A stretch of 64,000 bases of DNA from Bretschneidera sinensis (taxonomy: Eukaryota; Streptophyta; Magnoliopsida; Brassicales; Akaniaceae): NCBI GenBank assembly GCA_023935145.1, contig CM043704.1:95257873-95321872 (forward strand), written 5' to 3'. Under the pieces are notes generated by a model. The model was not told where the DNA came from, ran no database searches, and saw only the letters and a list, made by a program, of their open reading frames with translations. Positions 26,601-36,457 of this stretch are shown piece by piece. Position 1 is the first letter of the stretch. Each line of letters starts with the position of its first letter. The position numbers were made by a program, and so were the translations under genes.

Positions 26601-29600
26601 ATCAAGTGTCATCATAGATCCACTCATATAGCATAGCTATTTCCATATCATCATCAGGAAATTATTAAAATTCAGTAGCACATATATCCTAATCACTACA
26701 TCAGCAGGACATAATCATGCAACTAAATGAGTTTTATCAACTTAATTTGCAAAATCTGCCCAAGTGTGAGGGGAAAATTCCAATGACTTGAAGCCTCTTT
26801 TTATAAATATAGATATACACTTATCAAAAAATAAATATAGATATACTATTAAAAGGCATAAGGGAGTGCCACCCATGTACAAAAGCAACTATCTACAAGA
26901 CTACAAGATAGTGTTTTTATGAATTCTATAAGTTGAAGCTCGTTTACAATAAAAGCTCCCCTCTGACCAAAGTAAGGGCATTGAGCCACACCACTCTTAA
27001 GAGTTAAGATAGTCAATCCACCTTTCCACATCATCAAAAACTCTCCTATTCCTTTGTCCAAAGCATTCACCAAATAGAGAGAGAGAGATCAAGGCTTGTA
27101 TCTTCTTTTTTTCTTTAGAAGCTCGAAATCCACTCCAAGCACAAATCTCCTCTTGAACGGAACCGGCATTCACCCAACAAAGCCCCAAAACCTGAAAATC
27201 CATATTCCAAAGTTCGTCTTAGCCAATAACACCCAAAATATGAAGCACGGACTCAACATTCTCTCTGCAAAGGTAGCACCGGTTAACAAGAACTTCTTCT
27301 CTTTTTGAAATTTTTTTATGGTCACATTCCTCCCCTAAGTTGCCTCCCAAACAAAATACTCCAGTTTAGAGGGCGCACAAGTCTTCCAAATGAGTTTACA
27401 ATGGAAGTTTAAACTACCTTCTATACGCAAAAGTAACCTTGTAAAAGAAACTAACTTCAAATTTCCCATTCGCATTAAGCCCCCATTTCATCCTATCATC
27501 CATTTGTAAGTCAATTACTGCTCTATAGAACTGTCAAAGAATTCACTAATGCTTGAAGTTCCCAATCATGAACAAAACAACGAAACGGAATACACCACAC
27601 CAACTCTCCATTGGATAAAGAAACAAAATGACTAATCAAAACGTCTTTTCCCCCACAAGGGAGAAAACAACGAGAAGTTGCACATTCAAAGAGGAGCCTG
27701 ACACCAAATATATCTTCTTCTTCTTTTATAAGTAGAGTCCCCACGCCAAATATCATGTCAAAAACTAACAGCATCTCCTATCCCTATATCAAATCCACCA
27801 AAGGGAAAAAGGCATCCCGCTCTTTTCTTATCGATTTCCAAACCCCCACCCCATATGTTCCTCTATCGTCTTTGGTGATCCATCCGCTATGTACAATAAC
27901 TAACTTTGCACAAATAACTTTCCACCGCCAGTGGTCCTTTTCATTTGCAAATCTCCACAGCGATTTACCAAGCAAGGCCCTATTGAACAAAGTGAGTAAC
28001 TTAAGCCTTGAACCTCCTCACTCAATGGGTTGTTTGAAAAATGCCCCATTTAACTAAGTGAAATTTGTACTCATCCCCAAAACTTACCCAAAAAAATACC
28101 TTTGAATACCTTCTGGCCTCTTGGAAACCATACTAAAATAAGGTTTATCTTCTAGATGAGGGGGGCTTTAATCCACCATTCAATAATTGACATGAAGAGG
28201 GTTAAGCAGAGGGAGACTAACAGCTTCATCCACTCAATTTAAGGTTTTTTATCATATCAAACAAAATTTTGAAGTTTTTTCAAAAAAATACTTTATGATA
28301 GACCTTAAACAAAACCACCCTGTTTTTACCAATCAAGAAAACAAGCCACCTTATTTCTAGAAGTTACTAAATATTCTTCAGAATCTACATCGACTTCACT
28401 ACGACACGGAAGCCCACATCAATATCATCTTATTTTTGGCGAGGGTGTGGAGAAGCCTCTTGAAATTCAAGGATTCAAGGAAGCTAGATTGAAAAGGAAC
28501 AGGTGATCAGTGTTGCATTTAGCAATGACTAACTAGAAAACAATAGAAGTATAGAGCCACAAAGACATCTTCATATTCTTATGGTGGATTTAGAACTCTC
28601 TATCTAGATGAGTAATAAATACCTTTTTTCATTGATGAGTAATAAATACTTCAATCATCTATAAGTAGTTTCATATTCCCATTTACCTTTCTCTATACAT
28701 CTTAGGCAGGGCCATTAAAGGCTTATTTTACTAGGTTATGTATTTCCACATATACTTTAAACCATACATGTATTTTGTTTTTTACGGGGCTTTTCACATA
28801 GCTAGTCTTCCCTCCATGTCTGTCTCTCTGCTTTCTGATTGCTATTTGTCTGCCCTCCTCTCACTTGTAATATCAGACGAAGTTATTTCCAATTTAATAG
28901 ACAAAGAAATAGAAAAGAACAATTAAGAAGCCACATGCATAGCATAATCACGATTTTAAACATACCTCTCATAAAAATACTGTACTGAACAACAAATATA
29001 TGAAAAATACCAGCTTTAGACATCTTTATGCTAACAGGCTTCTCATAACTTCAACGAACAGATCACTGAAGACTTCAAACATTGCAGTAAATAATATCCT
29101 ATGCAAATGCTGACAACATTTACAAATTCTATGCCACCTGAGATAACCATGACTAAATTCATGTTGTCTTGTCAGATTTAAGCCTTCAAGATCCCTAGGT
29201 TAGACTCAAATGAAGATTCAGATCGCCATGCATGACGTGCTCAACACCACTACAGAGCGACGTTTTAGCACACTGCTTTCCATGTACTCATGATATGTTT
29301 CAGTTTCCATATATCAAAATAATTAACAACATTTAATACATCTGTCTGTTGTAAATTTTACAATTAAAGAAAATTGATCCTCATAAAGGTCATTTAGCAC
29401 AATATCAGGACCAACAAAGATATGATGATTACCAGATAAAACAAAAAAGAGTATCATGCAAATGCTCGTCAAGATTAACTTACAAGGGGAGGAGTTCCTT
29501 TAGCAATGCACTCGACAGCAGAAGACCACTGTTCATTCCACATATATGGTCCACCCACTGCTTGAAGAGCGACTGAACCCATGCTCCCCATACTGTTCAG

Positions 29601-32600
29601 TGTACTAGAAATTGACTTCGCTGGTAGTTGAGTTTTCTGTATGGGAGGTGCTAAGCCAAAAAGAGCAATATAAAACCACAAGTTGCGAAATAACTTCAAT
29701 AGTGACGGTTCCACATCTACAGTAGGATCAAAATCAGAGCATATTTCAGCAACAGCAGGAAGTAGAGGCCCCAAAAAATCAGCTCCACTCCTGCAACAGT
29801 TGGAGTTTAGATATGAAATCTATAAAGAAATAACACAAGATGGAAAACAAAAAAAAAAACAGAAAGTAAGAAGGGTAAGTAGAAGAATGGATAGACTGTT
29901 ATATATCACAATCAACATGAAAGTTGAAACCCTATCATTATAAATATTTCAGAAAAAGATATCTACCTTCCACTTTTGGACTCAGCAGCCAGGCCTACAT
30001 CTGAGCACAAAGATAGCAAACGATGACGATATTCTGAACGCAATTTAGTACTCATAAGACCACTAGCAATCAAAAGAAACCCTGCAGGAAGAGTCTAGAA
30101 TGTGATTGAACCAGTGAGCATCCATTTGATAAGACAAACTGTAAAGCACATATTTAACAGTATCATGCATAAGCAATATCCCAGAATAAGTCATACTTCA
30201 ACACGTTCCGTAGTGGCTTCTGGTGCCAATGTTTTGCTTTCAGCAGATCCTACACTCGATAGTTTTCTCAAGTAGCTTCGTGTCATCAAAACAACTGTCT
30301 CACGGTAGGATTTCTCAAAACCTAAACTTGCCATGCGAGATACAGCATCAAGAAGCTGCAATTAATTGAGAGGGAGGAAAAGTTGAGAAACCATGCCAAA
30401 GGAAAAAGAGCTACCAGATAAGTGTTAGAGATCACCAATATTAACTAAATCAATAAACACAGATGTAAAATCCATAATCCGCAAGTGCATCTCTCAAGAC
30501 AAAGGTTTCATACTCGGAGTCGCAATAAACTAGGAGTTGAAGCATCACCCTCTTCCAAGCTTTCAATAAAAAGTGGCAATATCATGTCCACCACTTCAGG
30601 CTTCTTAACAGCAACATTCAGATCAGCTAGCAAGCGTATTACATTAAGCTGCACAGCAGGAACGGCCTGTTTCTCTTTATCAACCTGAAATTTTAAATAG
30701 CTACATGAGCATGGAAAGAATTTTAAGTTTCTAGCCATACTATCAATTAAACTGGAATATCACTAACAATGCTTAAGTTAGTCACAACATAGGTAATACA
30801 TATATCCTCACTGAGCAAACACCTAGGCACAAACAATGTAAAGATATCTAGAATTTATCTAGCTAAAATTATCCAACCAACCTGCTCCTCATAGTCATTT
30901 TTTTCACGAATACTTGTAGCTAACCCCATAATAAATGTGTCCACTGGAGCCCGGTCCTTCATCCATGCAGATTCAATGATCTCGCAACTTGTCTTCAATA
31001 CACTCTCAAACATAGCTCCCTCACTGCTGCCCCAAGTATCAACCTGTTACATTCACATTGTACAAAAATAAAAAGTACATAAAAGGAAAAACTTTTATCA
31101 AGTTGGACAGTTTAGTGATATGCAAAATCTAAACCAAAACAAAGTAGTACCTGTGCACATGCAGTCAGCACAAGAGGTTTAAGGCGAATGAGCAAAACAC
31201 GGAGCGGCTGACCTCCCCTAGTGACTGCAATTTGCGAGATCCCAGTAAGCAGAGAACCAAATAGCTGTTCACAAACCCTCAATTTTCGCCACACAGATAG
31301 CAAACACCCTTCTGCAGCATCTAGCATCAATGCAAGAGTCTCGAGCGCCAACCTCTTAGAGGTCTTCCCATCCGTATCAAGAGACACAAGGCTCTTAATT
31401 TTCATCCTAACGGCAGTCTGATAAACCGATAGTTTTGTGTTGATTCTAGCTTTCAGAAGATGCCCTTGTTCATTCCAATCCCGCTTCCTTATCTGCCCAC
31501 ATAACCAGTTTTCCTTTACCATCTTCCCTTTACTTCACTACGTTCAATCTCTTAACTTTTTCCATATAATGCAATAATAGCTATCTATTTTACTATATAT
31601 AGATCTAAATATAACATCAAATTCAATCGCATATTCATCTACCTTTTATTCACTAAGTTTAACTTCTAGGTTTCGCTATAGAATGAACTAATAGCTAAGT
31701 AAATCAAAGTTTAAATATATCAGCATACATTAGATTACCTTTAGAAATGCAGACATTGATTGGAGTTGTTTCTTTGCGATAAGCCTCACTTGCTCCGAAA
31801 GCTTTGGATCAATCTGCACTTTGTCCAAAATGTGAGTAATCAACTTAAACGCGATCTCTTGCTTCTCCAAGCTCTCCACGGACTCATCCTCAAACGAAGC
31901 AATCTGTTGCCTGAACACAGCCCCAGTGCCTCCATTCCCATTACTGAACTCGAAACTCAACTGGTCAACCCCACTCTTCCACAAAATGCTGCCCCCATTC
32001 ACCACCATGGACATGGACGCCTTGGATGACGCGCTCGACACGTGGCTCAAAGCCTCATTGCCTGGGCTCGATCCCTCATTGCCCGGCGTGTAATGGTTTG
32101 CGCTCAACGGCGAGCTCTGCGACGATGACGTTTCGGAGTTAATCGATATTTGTTGTTGTTGTTCCCTCGGCGAGGGGGGAACACGGTTCACCGCGAAATG
32201 ATCGAGAAGCAGAGAGATCAATTTATCGGCATCCGACGGCAAAATTGGCGGGAAATTCTGCGACAAAGCTTGTAAAAAAGCCCTATAAATCGCCAAAACC
32301 CCGTCATTGCTCCCGTTGTTAATCGCTACGATAACGACCTCGCCCATGAACCCGGCGATCTCGGTGGCGAAATCGGGCGACAGATCGGCGGATTTCGACA
32401 CGTATCCTAAGAAATCGACGTAGAAGGAGGAAATCGAGTCGTCCTGGAACGACTGTGGCCAGAATGAACGCTGAAACGAGGCCGGAACGGCTCGGATGAA
32501 CTCGAGCACGACCGATTTGGCCCGGTTGTCTGTCGAGTCGGGGCACTGGGAAAGGATCCGGGCCACCGCCAGGACAGCATTGAGCTGTGTCCGCGACACC

Positions 32601-32722
32601 CTCGGGGATCCGGACATCAGCGACTCGGGCTGCGGGCACCGCCCGCAAATCCACGCCAACTTCTCGGAGAATTGCCTCGGGTTTTGCGCTATAATGTCGC
32701 AGAGTTCCGTTAATGCCTCCAT
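1092..32722 (-). CDS. PI4KA1: phosphatidylinositol 4-kinase alpha, 26 exons, complete
   Basis: The product phosphorylates phosphatidylinositol to PI4P, in plants at the plasma membrane in a complex with scaffold subunits (family knowledge). Exons, in coding order: 32722-31739, 31492-31151, 31043-30882, 30684-30514, 30355-30197, 30094-29967, 29790-29484, 25673-25505, 25295-25078, 24234-24076, 23962-23780, 23088-22570, 22453-22094, 12398-12184, 11031-10848, 10550-10414, 10303-10150, 9797-9531, 8901-8824, 8702-8658, 5928-5756, 5666-5471, 4602-4462, 1962-1754, 1622-1461, 1350-1092. All introns are GT-AG and phases agree; the total is 6,081 nt, or 2,026 residues, against about 2,028 in Arabidopsis PI4KA1 from memory. 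The start is ATG at 32722 ([11 protein letters not shown]). An alpha-solenoid fills most of the protein, with the PIK helical region near residues 1500-1700 and the kinase C-terminal. Visible kinase residues are ACIFK at about 1770, DRHNGN at 1877-1882 and DFGF at 1895-1898. Intron 13 is 9.7 kb of nested repeats. Exon boundaries are by eye. Confidence 0.97.
2237..2707 (-). mobile_element. 5'-truncated L1-type LINE with target duplication
   Basis: This lies in PI4KA intron 23. Minus-strand reading shows the C-terminal end of a plant L1 ORF2: a zf-RVT-like stretch ([20 protein letters not shown]) and the [11 protein letters not shown] motif, followed by a 3' tail ending TTTACTTATCAAAAAA. It is bounded by direct repeats AACCCTATTAACATT (2222-2236) and AACCCTTATTAACATT (2708-2723), as expected of target-primed reverse transcription. 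After insertion, about 97 bp of the LINE was tandemly duplicated (2514-2610 and 2611-2706). Confidence 0.85.
2514..2706. repeat. 97-bp tandem duplication inside the LINE
   Basis: The copies 2514-2610 and 2611-2706 are clearly homologous with scattered substitutions, so the duplication is older than those at 823 and 5934. It repeats the zf-RVT-like segment of the LINE. Confidence 0.85.
2761..2972. repeat. 106-bp tandem duplication, PI4KA intron 23
   Basis: The copies 2761-2866 and 2867-2972 are nearly identical; the differences I see are one extra T and an A/G change. The unit begins TGGCTTTCTATTTT and contains GGTATAGGAGGAATTCTAGC. It lies about 40 nt from the LINE's outer target repeat. Confidence 0.9.
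3362..4003. mobile_element. long-TIR DNA element (MULE-like MITE candidate)
   Basis: Two arms of about 140-160 bp, 3362-3503 and 3845-4003, are inverted copies of each other. Shared blocks are AATTTGATTTT, ATTGTTCTA and GTTAACTAATTA. The roughly 340-bp core between them is less AT-rich and unlike the arms. Long arms plus an unrelated core fit a Mutator-like non-autonomous element. I could not find a clean 9-bp target duplication, so family and exact ends are uncertain. It lies in PI4KA intron 23. Confidence 0.65.
5934..6107. repeat. perfect 87-bp tandem duplication beside exon 21
   Basis: The copies 5934-6020 and 6021-6107 appear identical over 87 bp. On the coding strand they lie just upstream of PI4KA exon 21, the first copy ending 6 nt from the exon, so they duplicate intron 20 sequence where the branch point should sit. 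The real acceptor (TTTCAG at 5929-5934) is single. No mismatch means a very recent duplication. Confidence 0.92.
7960..8003 (+). mobile_element. LINE 3'-tail remnant
   Basis: The sequence GGTGCCTTTTAAT followed by CTTTTACTTATCAAAAAG matches the 3' ends of the other L1-type fragments in this window. No coding part remains and no target duplication was found. Confidence 0.45.
8085..8132. repeat. compound microsatellite (CT)n(AT)n
   Basis: About 12 CT repeats run directly into about 12 AT repeats in PI4KA intron 20. This is likely to be length-polymorphic. Confidence 0.95.
11306..11532. mobile_element. fold-back MITE with arms of about 100 bp
   Basis: The left arm begins ATGTTTGGGGTAGTTTATCT and the right arm, reversed, begins ATGTTTGGGACAGCTTATCT. 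The match continues for about 100 bp each side, leaving almost no loop, so the element is nearly one hairpin. It lies in PI4KA intron 14. Internal motifs TGGTGCTTATTTTTTT and CAAATCAAACCA / CAAATAAAATCAAACCA pair across the centre. The target duplication is not clear. Confidence 0.8.
11770..11807 (-). mobile_element. 38-bp LINE tail insertion with 19-bp target duplication
   Basis: The direct repeats CCATCTCCAAATAGGATCT (11751-11769) and CCATCCCCAAATAGGATCT (11808-11826) differ at one base and enclose 38 bp. Read on the minus strand the insert ends TTTATTTATCAAAAAAAG, the same tail as the larger LINE fragments. I read it as an extremely 5'-truncated retroposition event in PI4KA intron 14. Confidence 0.75.
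13107..13330 (+). repeat. 5' LTR of the non-autonomous element
   Basis: This is 224 bp, starting TGTTGAGAGTCC and ending AATTTCAATA, directly followed by the tRNA-Met primer site. It retains the empty site CCTATTATGTGTC (13130-13142) that the MITE interrupts in the 3' LTR. Confidence 0.85.
13331..13342 (+). other. primer-binding site, initiator tRNA-Met
   Basis: TGGTATTAGAGC immediately follows the 5' LTR. It differs at one base from TGGTATCAGAGC, the complement of the plant initiator tRNA-Met 3' end. Confidence 0.8.
13752..14121 (-). repeat. gypsy 3' LTR
   Basis: About 370 bp, starting TGATAGAACTCTGTTTACAG on the plus strand. It matches 18742-19120 except for a few substitutions, lacks an 11-bp partial repeat present in the other LTR, and has a mutated outer end by the polypurine tract. 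Confidence 0.92.
14123..14137 (-). other. gypsy polypurine tract
   Basis: The minus-strand sequence AGTCCGAGGGGGCGG lies just upstream of the 3' LTR, where plus-strand DNA synthesis is primed. The pol frame appears to continue into this tract, as is common in chromoviruses. Confidence 0.75.
14197..17169 (-). pseudogene. pol: gypsy pol: protease end, RT, RNase H, integrase, chromodomain
   Basis: Two open stretches in the same frame, 17169-16690 (159 codons) and 16665-14197 (822 codons), are split by a TAG at 16692-16690 inside the RT entry motif, after KKKDGS. Visible parts in order are the RT palm ([15 protein letters not shown], then the catalytic [10 protein letters not shown]), RNase H ([13 protein letters not shown]), the integrase zinc region (an H/C pair ending CSVCQ), the integrase core ([28 protein letters not shown]), and a chromodomain-like end ([11 protein letters not shown]). 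A TAG at 14199-14197 cuts the chromodomain. Both stops fall where the family has tryptophan. Confidence 0.93.
17182..18709 (-). pseudogene. gag: gypsy gag and protease start (broken)
   Basis: An N-terminal piece (18709-18503, 68 codons, coiled coil with LEKSVG-type repeats) is in a different frame from the main gag (18360-17182, 392 codons), so a frameshift lies at about 18360-18500. The main part has the retrotransposon gag core ([19 protein letters not shown]), a zinc-knuckle-like [14 protein letters not shown], and the protease active-site region [13 protein letters not shown], where the usual DSG is DCG. A TAA at 17184-17182 ends it before the pol frame, which continues in the same phase, so the original was one gag-pol frame. 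Confidence 0.9.
18727..18738 (-). other. gypsy primer-binding site, initiator tRNA-Met
   Basis: On the minus strand TGGTATCAGAGC follows the 5' LTR after a 3-nt spacer. It is a perfect complement of the plant initiator tRNA-Met 3' end. Confidence 0.93.
18742..19120 (-). repeat. gypsy 5' LTR
   Basis: This is 379 bp with intact TGATA and TATCA inverted ends, directly followed by target repeat GTATC at 19121. Compared with the 3' LTR it has an 11-bp partial repeat (AGCTC-type) at about 19000. Confidence 0.93.
20307..20696 (+). repeat. 3' LTR of the non-autonomous element, with MITE insertion
   Basis: Aligns with 13107-13330 but is 390 bp long. The extra length is a 115-bp MITE (20338-20452), a short insert near 20562-20590, and an AAT microsatellite (about 20597-20634) that has only about three units in the 5' LTR. 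Confidence 0.88.
20338..20452. mobile_element. 115-bp MITE with 3-bp target duplication
   Basis: The ends GGCCATGTTTGGGTTGTTAT and, reversed, TGCCATGTTTGGGTTGTTAT are inverted repeats, continuing through GCTAACTTAAA. The target duplication is TAT (20335-20337, 20453-20455). The element's absence at the matching place in the 5' LTR (CCTATTATGTGTC) proves the insertion and its borders. The termini and 3-bp duplication resemble PIF/Harbinger-type MITEs, though the usual target is TTA or TAA. Confidence 0.88.
20697..22085. repeat. three tandem copies of host intron plus LTR tail
   Basis: Intron sequence starting GACTTCATGATGTTATC occurs at 20697, 21054 and 21637, each preceded by the end of the LTR (AAATTTCAA). 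Copy A runs to about 21009, B to about 21473, and C to the exon 13 donor at 22093. Copy B is preceded by only about 43 bp of LTR and copy C by about 163 bp. Copies share blocks such as GGTGCAAAGCCCTACATGGC and GGGCAAAGCATGCCTAGTTT. Two successive tandem duplications of the LTR/host junction explain the pattern. Confidence 0.88.
26035..26185 (+). mobile_element. L1-type LINE 3' fragment
   Basis: In PI4KA intron 7. The plus-strand reading [17 protein letters not shown] matches the end of plant L1 ORF2, followed by TTGGTGCCTTTTAATGAATACTTTTT and an A-rich tail (AAAAAAAGG). It is antisense to PI4KA, and the 5' end is lost. Confidence 0.7.
26199..26256. repeat. purine-rich microsatellite
   Basis: GAGAGAGAG passes into GGGA and GGAG repeats; likely unstable in length. 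Confidence 0.85.
26284..26460. mobile_element. 177-bp fold-back MITE with 3-bp target duplication
   Basis: The ends GGCCTTGTTTGG and CCCAAACAATGCC are inverted repeats extending about 50 bp (AACTTAAATCACAAAAACTTAA and its complement). The centre holds a second palindrome built from TTTCTAGAGTTTTT. The target duplication is ATA at 26281-26283 and 26461-26463. The element at 51690 is a shorter relative. Confidence 0.85.
26820..28190 (-). mobile_element. L1-type LINE fragment, about 1.4 kb
   Basis: This is in PI4KA intron 7. Minus-strand frames hold scattered plant L1 ORF2 C-terminal pieces: FHLVKWG and [19 protein letters not shown] with [11 protein letters not shown] (28060-27784), a middle region (27774-27523), and ERNRRVF-type sequence with the tail CCTTTTAATAG (27203-26822). 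Frameshifts and stops are many. GAAGCCTCTT occurs at about 26789 and again at 28452 and could be a target duplication, but 10 bp may be chance. Confidence 0.75.
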
Positions 32723-35521
32723 TGCAAAATCAAAAGGAAAAAAATATTCAAAAATGCAAAACCTAAGGGAGACACTCAATTAGGGAATTTTTAGTCAAAT
32801 TTGAAATGGAACCGAGTCAAGGAGCTCGATCAGATATCACATTCCACACAAATGAAAAATCTAGAGAGAGAGAGAAACAACGTGCTTATACATACATACG
32901 CGTGTGCTTGTGTATGTATAGAGAGCGAGAGAGGGAAATGTGAGATTAGGGTTTACAGAGACGAATTTCGTTGTTTGGTTTTCATTTTTTTTTTTTTTTT
33001 GCGCTAAACAGACGACTTGTAATGTAATGTCGCTGTTGTTTCTGCCCTCGTTGTTTCCATTCTTCTTTTATGCTTCTCATTTTATATTTTTGTGTCTGGT
33101 TTTTGGGTGTGCGTTTATCAATTGTCGCGCCTATCGGATCCCCTTGTTCTGTCTGTACACTGTTCTTCTTTTTATCCGTCACCGTATAAGAAAAATACCG
33201 TTACCATGCGAACGAGTAGACTCGGGAATTTATTTGTCTTTATCATTGCTTTTAGTCCCATAAAAAGCACACATTTTCTAAAGATTCTTTTTTTTCATGG
33301 GCAAGTCTAACTCTCTTTTTCTCTCTCAAAATCTATCATGGAACAAACTCAAATTATCCTCCTTAAATCACAGCTCGCACCTTGAGAAGCTTCACAAATC
33401 ACAACTACGGAATTTAAATTTACACCACAAACACACAAGTTTCATCCCTTCCTTTATAAGAGCTTCAAAGCAACCAAAACAAAAATACATAATTGAAAAT
33501 TAAAGTTTACCAAAAATTTGCAATAATCACAAGAAACTAAACCAAACTCAAGTAGTTTATCTTCCAATAACATAAATTCTAAACACTTTAAAATTTTGTG
33601 CTTAAAACTTTGTATTTTTCCTAATTTATAATGGATCTTATAAGTTTTGAAAGCTTTAAATGAATTTATTTCAAGTTATACATTTACCGCATTTGGCATA
33701 ATGTAGACTAGCTTACCCCTCGTAGTTTCGAAAATTAAATTCACCCCTTTAATTAAATGAAATCGGTTAAATCTAAAAGAAAAAAATGTAATATAACCTA
33801 AATGCCCATACATTGTGAGACCCATAAAGAAATTTAATTTTTTTTTTACCCAAAACGACTTCAATTAAAGAAAAAAAACTAATCAAATCAAAACCAAATC
33901 TTCAGATCCCTAAATTCGTGTTAGTCACTGGCTTCTTCTTATTTTTCCATCCGATCGCGTTAGTTACTTTCCTCTTCTTAGTTTTCTCTTTTGGATCATA
34001 TCAATCACTGTACAACTATAAAGGCGATATCTTTCTTTATCTTACTGTACAACTATGAGAACTCATTGATTTCTCTGTTCAATTTGTACACATTTACTAA
34101 TTTTGATAGCAGATTGAGAAGTTGAATTGTCGGAAAACTTGATAGGATGATAATTTGTAGCTTGAAGAGATTAGAAAGAGAAAAATAATCATCTCCACCT
34201 TTAGAGACATGGGTTTTGATTGGGGGCAATCAAAGACCCTAGCCATAAAATTTGATATTGTAGTTGTTTTTCTTTTTCTTTTTAGATGATGTTTAGTTTT
34301 GTAGAAAATGTTTGTAGAATTTTTAAATGTGTTGGGTTAAGTGTTGACAGCAATTATACCGGCTAAAACTTGGAGCAAACACAATTATGTCATTATCATA
34401 TTCAATGTAAAAGAAATTTAATACCCACATCCCAAGTTAGCCACAATCCCTCTAGAATTGCTAGAGCTTCAATCATCTATTGCCACCTTAAGCAAACAAC
34501 TTATTTTCTTAGACAAAAACGCAATAACTTTGCCCCCATCATCTTTAGTAACGACACCATCTCAATATTCGAATCTGAAAAACAGGCTTCATCGAATCTG
34601 AAAATACAATTCATAAAATACTCTGTTTGGCTACATTAAGACAAAAAAAAAATACACAATGACTTTTTAAGAGGGGATTCTGCCCCAAATACCCTATTGA
34701 AATAACAAGTAATTAGGTATTATTTTCAAATCTTCTTCTTCAAAAAATATATATATATATATTATGATGTAGACAGTACAATATTATAGAGGTCGTTAAC
34801 TGAGGCCATGAAACTTCTTGATCACAGGTTGGTAATAATTACGATGTAGACAGTACAATATAAGGTATGCCTGATGATGCCAGCAGAGAACTAGAGAAGT
34901 TGAACTAAAGAGATTTTACAACTAATGAGAAGTGTTACAGACTAGCGTGTTTAAAAGTTTAGGCTCTTACTCTTTACGTTATGGATCTCTCTCGCCTAAT
35001 AGATTTTGATTTCCATTTCAACAAATATGTACGTGATGATTGTGAAACGTTGATTGATTTAGAATAATGTCAAAATTTATAATGAAAATGGATAATTTCC
35101 ATTTGGGATCTTGCCTCTTCGTGTTTGATTTTATGCTACTAGAAAATTCCATCCCACTTGAATTAAGAAATTCCCCATAAATCGTAAGCAAAACTGCTGA
35201 TATAAATAGAGACGACCATGTGCTTGTATATATGACGCAACAAATAAAAAAATCTAAACTAAAAATAATAAAAATTAACAGAGTCAAATAGATTTTGATA
35301 AAAAAAAAAATCAAACGACATGATCCTTGGGATTATAGATTTTCAGGATCTAAGACTGTCAAACCAGAGAAGTTACAAAAATCAAAAGAAAAAGAAATTC
35401 ACTAGCAATTAAACTAAATTGCATGGATAAATAAAATTTGTGACAAAACCAAACAGTACTTAATCATGCACCCACCAACCAAATTTACATGATTTCTCCT
35501 GAAATCAACATATCAGTGTAT
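32723..35521. other. PI4KA 5' flank and AT-rich spacer
   Basis: No coding sequence is convincing. Next to the PI4KA start, 32860-32935 has GA-rich tracts (GAGAGAGAGAG, GAGAGCGAGAG) of the kind common in plant 5' leaders. A 24-bp direct repeat containing GATGTAGACAGTACAATAT occurs at about 34764 and 34840, and AT repeats at 34747-34761. Promoter elements are expected here but cannot be fixed by eye. Confidence 0.5.
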
Positions 35522-36457
35522 TCAACGATCAAAAGGGCCATTAGGATCAAGCTGTTTACACAAACCAAGGTAAGTGAGATAAAGGACACGATCTTTAGCC
35601 CCAGTACGATGGTTCTTCGTGTGCTTGCAAAAATACTTCAACTGCTCCAGAGTACAGCAACCCAGCATTTGACCCAGAAGCAAAAACAGCCAATTGATCC
35701 CTTTCTTCTTCTCTGATATCAACGGCTTAGCGCTGTTCTCTTGATCGCAGAACTTACAGGTGGGCAGCACAGGATTCATCCACACACTGGGAGCTCTATC
35801 ATGCATCGTGCTTTTCTTTTCAGCAATAAAACTCCCAACTTCCAAAAACTTGACCCTCAAGTTATACTCCATTTCATATTGCCTCTCGCATCTCTTGCAT
35901 TGAACCTCGCCCTTGATAGTCTCTATTTGTTTTGACAACAAGTAGCTTAGACTATGCACCGTGGCACGGTGCGTCGTGGCCCATGGGTATGGGGCGGGGA
36001 CTTGATCACTCTTCCCCTCGCGTGGCGCTTGTGTAGAGTTACGACGAGCACGTAGCGGACGCGAGGGCCCTCCGGGTACTACAACCTCTTGACGATACAA
36101 TAAAGAGGACGAAGGTAAGGACGATGACGAGGAGGATTCGGGTGCAAAAGGATGCGAAATGCAAAGAGGATGGGAAGGGGAAAGTTGGAGAGGGAGTTGG
36201 GGTATTGGTGTGTTTTGGGTTAAAAGTTTTTGCATTGATCTTGATGGTGATGGTTGTGGTAACGGTGGTGCTGGTGGCAGTGATGGTGATGCCTGTGACA
36301 ATGCTAATCTAGGCTTCGAAGGACGAAAAGACAACGAAAGGGTAAGGAGATCGTTCTCTTCTTCGTCGAACTGGTCTTGAAACTTTTTAGCGATTTGGCA
36401 TTCTGGGTTGTTCTTTCTTTTCCTGTTCATCTCTGGGTCATGGTCATTGTTTTTCAT
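35522..36457 (-). CDS. DUF7086 domain protein, single exon
   Basis: An intact 311-codon frame from ATG 36457 to TGA 35524-35522. The N-terminal half is low complexity, rich in Ser and Pro. It contains LLTLSLSF (residues 37-44), which fits the LxLxL form of the plant EAR repression motif. The C-terminal half, about 157-311, is strongly conserved-looking: YPWATTHRATVHSL, C187-x2-C190, IAEKKSTMHDRAPSVWMNPV, C234-x2-C237, then INWLFLLLGQMLGCCTLEQL and CKHTKNHRTGAKDRVLY. From memory this is the plant DUF7086 family, whose function is not known. The two CxxC pairs could bind one zinc. The EAR motif suggests a nuclear role, but that is inference. No intron is needed and the family usually ends in a similar GPFDR-type tail. 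Confidence 0.9.
   Translation of the reverse strand: MKNNDHDPEMNRKRKNNPECQIAKKFQDQFDEEENDLLTLSLSFRPSKPRLALSQASPSLPPAPPLPQPSPSRSMQKLLTQNTPIPQLPLQLSPSHPLCISHPFAPESSSSSSLPSSSLLYRQEVVVPGGPSRPLRARRNSTQAPREGKSDQVPAPYPWATTHRATVHSLSYLLSKQIETIKGEVQCKRCERQYEMEYNLRVKFLEVGSFIAEKKSTMHDRAPSVWMNPVLPTCKFCDQENSAKPLISEKKKGINWLFLLLGQMLGCCTLEQLKYFCKHTKNHRTGAKDRVLYLTYLGLCKQLDPNGPFDR

Noticed and set aside
29683..29943. 86-codon plus-strand frame
   Set aside because: It is antisense to PI4KA exon 7 and its flanking intron; no independent support.
32319..32654. 111-codon minus-strand frame rich in Arg
   Set aside because: It overlaps PI4KA exon 1 in another frame; the PI4KA frame is the one matching the family.
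32940..33310. Plus-strand frames upstream of PI4KA
   Set aside because: They are pyrimidine-rich, hydrophobic by composition and mutually overlapping; they sit in the PI4KA leader/promoter region.
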